64,000 nucleotides of DNA from Callaeas wilsoni (Eukaryota; Chordata; Aves; Passeriformes; Callaeidae), in assembly GCA_013398955.1 (NCBI GenBank), contig VWPU01011856.1, positions 28,909-92,908 of the forward strand, given 5' to 3'. The notes under the pieces are model-generated. The model was not told where the DNA came from. It did not search any database and saw nothing but the letters and a program-made list of their open reading frames with translations. The translations under genes and the position numbers were made by a program. Shown one piece after another: positions 61,776-64,000 of this stretch (positions within the stretch are counted from its first letter, which is position 1; every line of letters begins with the position of its first letter).

Positions 61776-64000
61776 AGTTAATTTTTTTTTATAGCTATTG
61801 TGATTCTTCTCATGAAAAAATGGCAGACCTCAGACCACTTTCACTTTTTTTTCCCATTACTTTTTCCCCTATATTTTTATTTAACAACTCTATTTCAAAA
61901 CCAGAAATCCCTGGAAGTTCAGTCCTGCTATCCCCAAAACCTTAGCTTTAAGTAGATTTTTCTTAGCCTGAAGCAACATGTTCAAGTCAAATTGCTGAAT
62001 ACAGAAGGCACTGATGGTCTCAAACCTAACATGGCAACAACTCCACCCTCTATTATATATACTGATATTTCTCCCTTGACTTAACTAGAGGGATTCAAAT
62101 GAGACCTCAGCAGCAATGTGCCCAGCACCACAAACCACAGGAGTGATGTCTCTTTCACACACTTCACCTGGAGATGCACCAAAACACACTTGGGCTCTCC
62201 AGAGCCTCGAGCTCTCCAACACCGCAAGGTGCTGCCAGTTCTCAGGTAAAATGAGCAGCCTCTCCACTACTTCCTCACTAGGATTTCCTCAAAAATCATT
62301 AACTAAATTAGGATGTGTTTTACTTTTGCTTCTCGTTTTTGACACCATTCTTAGCATATTTTCAAGAAACTCTCTGAATCCACAGGATTAGAGGCTTTTT
62401 TCCCCATTAATGCTGAAATTCTTCCATAATTAGAATCACTTAAAAGCTGCACTTTAGGATAATGCCAAGTAACAGAACATCAACAACAAAAGTCACAAAA
62501 ACTGACACTGCAAGACCTAGGTACCTTGATGTGGTATCAATATCACAGCACAAGAGAACACCACATAGTCATTATTCTGAACAAATACGTGGCAATGTTG
62601 TCCTTATCACTGCCACAGTGGTGAAGGAAGCAAGGGACAATCTCATTTCTTCTAAACCTTTCAGGAAACCAGAGGCAGAAAGTAGCAGTTTATTTTTTCC
62701 ATCACATTTTCCCGCAGAAGATGAGACAAACCTAGAAGTCAATCTATATATGAGTTCATTGTCCATCTCCTCATGAAATAAAAAATTAATTACTGGGGTG
62801 GAACAGGCAAAGAAAAGAAAGCAGATTTGTGCTTGAGACCCCGTGATCATAGGACATCTGGTCAGATGGTGTTTTGGATGTCAGCAAGTCTTCTCATCAA
62901 GGGAGTAAGGACAAGCTTTAGCCATTCTGCAGAAAACTGCTTTTATTCTTGTCGGGGCAAAGATCAGAAAGAGTTATTTATTTTGACCACAAAGGTGGTC
63001 TTGTGTCTAGCGAAATCCCATGTGCTCCTCCTCATGATCATTCCAGCTTCTTTAAGAACCCGCACATCTCTGCATGGACCATCACTACTGCACCCTGACA
63101 GTAGGGCCCCAAAGTACATGACAAACTACTCCTTCACCGCCCTCAAAGCTGGCTCTTCTCTCCCTGAAAGACTGCAAAGAAAACTCCACAAAATAAATAT
63201 CTGAATCTCTAAGCAGTTCCTGAGACCGTGGCACCTGCCAAAACCAAAGACGACACAGAGATCATTGAAGAAGGCAACATCTCGCTGCTGGCCACACAGG
63301 CAGCTGATTGGGGGCTGAAGGTAGCACTGGCGCTCCTCATGCTTGCTGAACTCCAGGTGCTAATGGGTCCTCACTCCTCCAAAAGGCTTTACAGTCATTG
63401 CCACGTAGGAACCTAATTACAGGTTTACCTCACAGCTCATTCCCTAACTCACTAATTCTCATGCAGACCAGGTCTTAGGACGCTTTCTTGATGGCCTTCT
63501 GCAATGCAATGGCACTCGGTTGCCAAGAACGCCAAGGACCATGGTCTTTGCCCAAGTTTGATCCTGTTCCGGGTGCATCAGCCTGCGGAGCCCACCTGGT
63601 TACTCGGGGTCACTGTCACCTTCTCAGACCAAGCTCTCACCTCGTCCAGCCCCGCTCCAGCACATTCCCCCTTCCCTGCAGCTGAGCAGCACTGCTCAAA
63701 AAGTCGCTTGACCACTTCCCAAGAAGTCGTCATCACACCCCACCACCTCGCTTCACCACCGCCCTCTCGGCCGCCTCTTCTCAGGTACCAGCCCCATCTC
63801 CTCCCCGGGTGCCCGCTCACCCTCAGCCCCTCGCAGGGAGCCGGGGTCTCCTGTCGCGACACGGCGGCCGCTCCCCCGAGCCCACCCTACCTTCCTGCGG
63901 CGGCCGCCCGGGGGCTGCGGGGCGCAGCAGGCGGGCGCGGCGCTGCCCCGCCGCCCGCTCCGCACGTAGGTGACCCTCCGACGGCCACCCCCCGCCAGCG
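19153..64000 (-). CDS. METTL24: METTL24 methyltransferase-like protein 24 (five spliced exons, N-terminus cut by window end)
   Basis: METTL24 is a probable S-adenosylmethionine-dependent methyltransferase of the Methyltransf_22-like group. Its substrate is not established as far as I know, and databases predict it to be secreted. Coding exons on the minus strand, in transcript order, are 63891-64000, 43642-43740, 39706-39845, 33958-34186 and 19153-19467. All junctions are GT-AG and in frame (phases 0, 0, 2, 0). Exons 2-5 give 260 residues and exon 1 adds 36; human METTL24 has 366, so about 70 N-terminal residues and the start are missing to the right. Seen in order: basic exon 1 with [29 protein letters not shown], a nucleotide-loop-like YSLGLGNDD followed by acidic [13 protein letters not shown], and C-terminal [13 protein letters not shown]. 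Two N-glycosylation sequons (NDS, NAS) lie in the last exon, compatible with a secretory route. Function beyond family resemblance is inference. Confidence 0.96.
20063..20212 (+). repeat. (AAAAG)30 perfect pentanucleotide satellite
   Basis: Thirty uninterrupted AAAAG units (150 bases) with a short degenerate tail (agaaaagaag) to about 20221. The repeat creates an artificial Lys/Arg/Glu-rich open frame on the plus strand. It lies about 0.6 kb inside METTL24 intron 4 next to the last exon's acceptor. The METTL24 transcript would carry CUUUU repeats, a long pyrimidine tract. Confidence 0.98.
20631..20660 (+). repeat. A-rich simple tract
   Basis: A run of about 30 bases of A interrupted by T and G (aataaaaaaaaaaaaaag then ten A). 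It could be a retroposed poly(A) tail, but no parent sequence is recognisable upstream. Confidence 0.8.
30970..31267 (+). mobile_element. CR1 LINE 3' fragment, degenerate, sense orientation
   Basis: The text resembles the CR1 3' region: gtaggacaagagccaacagg, then agggagaaacattttcctgagag, a degenerate ctgggcagtccctgttctgga, and finally gatcccttctgacttgaattatcca. It ends where the ATTCTATG tail would be, now decayed to aacaactctgtag. Edges are approximate. It is older than the 17536 copy judging from divergence. Confidence 0.75.
33958..34186 (-). CDS. METTL24: METTL24 exon 4 (presumed SAM-binding region)
   Basis: The acceptor tacatag ends at 34187 and the donor gtaagg starts at 33957. The 229-base exon encodes [50 protein letters not shown] and LNEFGHQK. 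The Gly-rich LGLGNDD turn, spanning the exon 3/4 join, plus the acidic residue in FDPS resemble motifs I and II of Rossmann-type methyltransferases. This assignment is inferred. An in-frame Met (MANSG) could start a short isoform. Confidence 0.96.
35682..36233 (+). other. Unassigned 183-codon ORF beside the internal CpG island
   Basis: An open frame from ATG 35682 to TGA 36233 on the strand opposite METTL24. The predicted product is hydrophilic, rich in Ser, Lys, Asp and Gly in its second half, with no predicted membrane segment and no family motif that I recognise. No splice structure, Kozak support or polyadenylation signal ties it to a gene. An ORF of this length can arise by chance in 64 kb read in six frames, so I list it as an ORF, not a gene. 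Confidence 0.15.
36470..36800. promoter_or_regulatory. Internal CpG island in METTL24 intron 3
   Basis: By my count about 24 CpG dinucleotides fall within 36481-36660, including gcgctcgcagcacccgcgg and clusters of gcgagcgcagcgaggcgc, in a locus that is otherwise CpG-poor. Such unmethylated-looking islands usually mark promoters or enhancers. It could drive an antisense transcript, a shorter METTL24 isoform, or be a distal element. No TATA box or matching first exon is evident. Confidence 0.6.
39706..39845 (-). CDS. METTL24: METTL24 exon 3
   Basis: The acceptor gatttcaacag ends at 39846 and the donor gtaag starts at 39705. The 140-base exon encodes [33 protein letters not shown] and KQCRLYSL. 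It ends two bases into a Gly codon that exon 4 completes. It leads into the presumed cofactor-binding loop. Confidence 0.95.
39846..43641 (-). other. METTL24: METTL24 intron 2, about 3.8 kb
   Basis: GT-AG phase-0 intron. It contains a GA microsatellite near its upstream end. Overlapping open frames at 40551-41197 on both strands reflect a GC-richer patch and have no recognisable product. Confidence 0.88.
43351..43378 (+). repeat. (GA)n microsatellite
   Basis: About twelve to thirteen GA units (gaggagagag...gagaga) within METTL24 intron 2, preceded by imperfect purine-rich sequence from 43337. Confidence 0.95.
43642..43740 (-). CDS. METTL24: METTL24 exon 2
   Basis: The acceptor ttttacag (43748-43741) and donor gtaggt (43641 downward) bracket exactly 33 codons in phase 0. 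They run from [11 protein letters not shown] to FLKYISTSQ. The RWHI(E/D)LQPW motif is a recognisable METTL24 feature. Confidence 0.94.
44703..44706 (+). repeat. Target-site duplication, left copy (GGCA)
   Basis: GGCA immediately before the LTR's TGTTATAG, matched by GGCA at 45453-45456 immediately after its TTCACA. Confidence 0.8.
44707..45452 (+). mobile_element. Solo LTR of an endogenous retrovirus, 746 bp
   Basis: The element starts TGTTATAG and ends TTTTTCACA, with the TG...CA ends of retroviral LTRs. It is flanked by identical GGCA tetramers (44703-44706 and 45453-45456). Internally there is an AT-rich start, a G-run/C-run inverted repeat (44890-44923), a GC-rich patch (about 45318-45365) and an ATTAAA signal at 45406-45411 close to the 3' end, which sets plus orientation. 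No primer-binding site, gag/pol/env or second LTR follows, so this is the product of LTR-LTR recombination. A 4-bp duplication suggests a gammaretrovirus-like (class I) origin, but the family is not identified. Confidence 0.88.
45406..45411 (+). terminator. LTR polyadenylation signal variant ATTAAA
   Basis: ATTAAA lies about 40 bases before the LTR 3' end, as expected for the R/U5 region of a retroviral LTR in plus orientation. Confidence 0.5.
45453..45456 (+). repeat. Target-site duplication, right copy (GGCA)
   Basis: Right-hand partner of the tetramer at 44703-44706. Confidence 0.8.
46365..46447 (+). repeat. A/C-rich low-complexity tract
   Basis: AAAC/ACCAAACC-like imperfect repeats (caaacccacaaccaaac, ccaaaccaaaccaaaaaacc) preceded by an A/G-rich run. 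Likely simple-sequence drift. Confidence 0.8.
50555..50905 (-). mobile_element. CR1 LINE fragment, antisense, degenerate
   Basis: It opens with ggaatcatagaatggtttgg, the reverse complement of a CR1 3' end, then aaaggacctttaaatatc and caggttgcccaaag. An internal CR1 stretch follows: gacattgagccgctgactat, caattccttatccatctg, and cttccaggaggatccacgccatgatctta. It reaches further into the element's coding region than the 17536 copy but has decayed and carries no intact frame. The right edge is approximate. Confidence 0.85.
53407..53454 (+). repeat. 24-bp tandem duplication, two copies
   Basis: Copies at 53407-53430 and 53431-53454 (aaggtaag...acaacaggta) differ at two positions. A recent local duplication in METTL24 intron 1. 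Confidence 0.93.
54795..54819 (+). repeat. (CA)12 microsatellite
   Basis: Uninterrupted CA dinucleotides within gtctcacaca...cacactc, in METTL24 intron 1. Confidence 0.95.
58550..58930 (-). mobile_element. Ancient CR1-like LINE relic, antisense
   Basis: Resembles old amniote CR1/L3-type 3' sequence in antisense: gattttcctaatatcttgc, cttcttgtcctacttccagtgg, later ctctccagtttgtctacctg and gaggtgcccagaagcagcacactcc (compare the common 'gcccagaactggacacagtactcc'). The match is patchy with many indels, so it is much older than the other CR1 copies. Edges are uncertain. Confidence 0.6.
59271..59326 (+). repeat. 28-bp tandem duplication, two copies
   Basis: Copies at 59271-59298 and 59299-59326 share aaagacaga....atttaacttcag with a few differences in the middle. 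Local duplication in intron 1. Confidence 0.92.
60711..60746 (+). repeat. 18-bp tandem duplication, two copies
   Basis: agcacagctccctggagc at 60711-60728 is followed by agcacagctccctagagc at 60729-60746, with one mismatch. The downstream ggcagctccagcagctcc is related in composition. Confidence 0.92.
61711..61790. repeat. Homopolymer palindrome A20-TTTTA-T20-A21-GTTAA-T9
   Basis: A20 at 61711-61730, ttttа-type spacer at 61731-61735, T20 at 61736-61755, A21 at 61756-61776, then gttaa and T9. The A and T runs are complementary and could fold as a hairpin or cruciform. It might be a pair of inverted poly(A) insertions, or a sequencing or assembly artefact. Confidence 0.9.
63770..64000 (-). promoter_or_regulatory. 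METTL24: CpG island at METTL24 5' end (partial)
   Basis: CpG density rises sharply from about 63770 to the window end (tgtcgcgacacggcggccgc, cggcggccgcccggg, gcgggcgcggcgctgccccg). It covers coding exon 1 and the first part of intron 1. This is the usual downstream flank of a CpG-island promoter; the transcription start itself must lie beyond the right edge. Confidence 0.8.
63891..64000 (-). CDS. METTL24: METTL24 exon 1, coding part (partial)
   Basis: Reading from 64000 downward, the frame gives [17 protein letters not shown], then a Gly/Pro/Cys-rich stretch ending GGRRRK, with donor gtaggg at 63890. VTYVRSGRR matches my memory of the family N-terminal stem. The exon continues beyond the window, where the start codon and hydrophobic signal or anchor should lie. 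It is very GC-rich and lies in a CpG island. Confidence 0.9.

Larger units (their letters stand above)
43741..63890 (-). other. METTL24: METTL24 intron 1, about 20 kb
   Basis: GT-AG phase-0 intron, the largest in the window. It contains the solo LTR, two CR1 relics, three short tandem duplications, a CA microsatellite and the homopolymer palindrome, listed separately. I see no nested gene; its open frames (up to 130 codons) lack any family resemblance. Confidence 0.88.

Noticed and set aside
61711..61790. Retroposed pseudogene pair with poly(A) tails
   Set aside because: No parent gene sequence recognisable on either side; kept only as an odd homopolymer structure.
63228..63416. Short ORF with an amphipathic Leu/Ala-rich end ([13 protein letters not shown]) upstream of the METTL24 CpG island
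   Set aside because: Looks protein-like over 20 residues, but it is only 62 codons, has no splice or regulatory support, and lies antisense in intron 1.
1..64000. CRISPR arrays, bacterial operons, tRNA or rRNA genes
   Set aside because: No regularly spaced repeats, no tRNA B-box-like cloverleaf, and gene structure is clearly that of a vertebrate nuclear genome.

Overview
This is nuclear DNA from a vertebrate, almost certainly a bird. It holds widely spaced short exons with canonical GT-AG junctions, several truncated CR1 LINE copies ending in the ATTCTATGATTCTAT-type tail, and a solo retroviral LTR. Two protein-coding genes are recognisable, in a convergent tail-to-tail arrangement. I recall the same CDC40/METTL24 neighbourhood from human 6q21, so this looks like conserved synteny. 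The species cannot be fixed from the sequence alone.

Region 1 (1-~9730, + strand): the 3' part of CDC40 (pre-mRNA processing factor 17, PRP17). Six coding exons (592-693, 1943-2058, 2142-2275, 6841-6917, 8364-8508, 9260-9437) join in frame to encode the last 249 residues, which form most of the WD40 propeller, followed by a 3'UTR with an AATAAA signal at 9705. The 5' exons lie before the window.

Region 2 (~9730-~18650): about 9 kb between the two gene ends. It holds no gene I can support, one antisense CR1 fragment (17536-17876), and a possible distal CDC40 polyadenylation site near 10200.

Region 3 (~18650-64000, - strand): METTL24, a methyltransferase-like protein. Five coding exons are read right to left: 63891-64000 (exon 1, cut by the window end), 43642-43740, 39706-39845, 33958-34186 and 19153-19467. 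All joins keep frame, giving 260 residues from exons 2-5 plus 36 from exon 1. The N-terminus and start codon lie beyond the right edge. The first exon sits in a CpG island.

The METTL24 introns hold most of the remaining features. These are a 30-copy AAAAG satellite, three further CR1 relics, a compact internal CpG island beside a 183-codon ORF of unknown meaning, a 746-bp solo LTR with a 4-bp target duplication, several short tandem duplications, CA and GA microsatellites, and an unusual A20/T20/A21 homopolymer palindrome.

I found no bacterial-type operon, CRISPR array, tRNA, rRNA or other evident novel system. The most worthwhile leads are the internal CpG island as a possible alternative or antisense promoter, the solo LTR, and the homopolymer palindrome.
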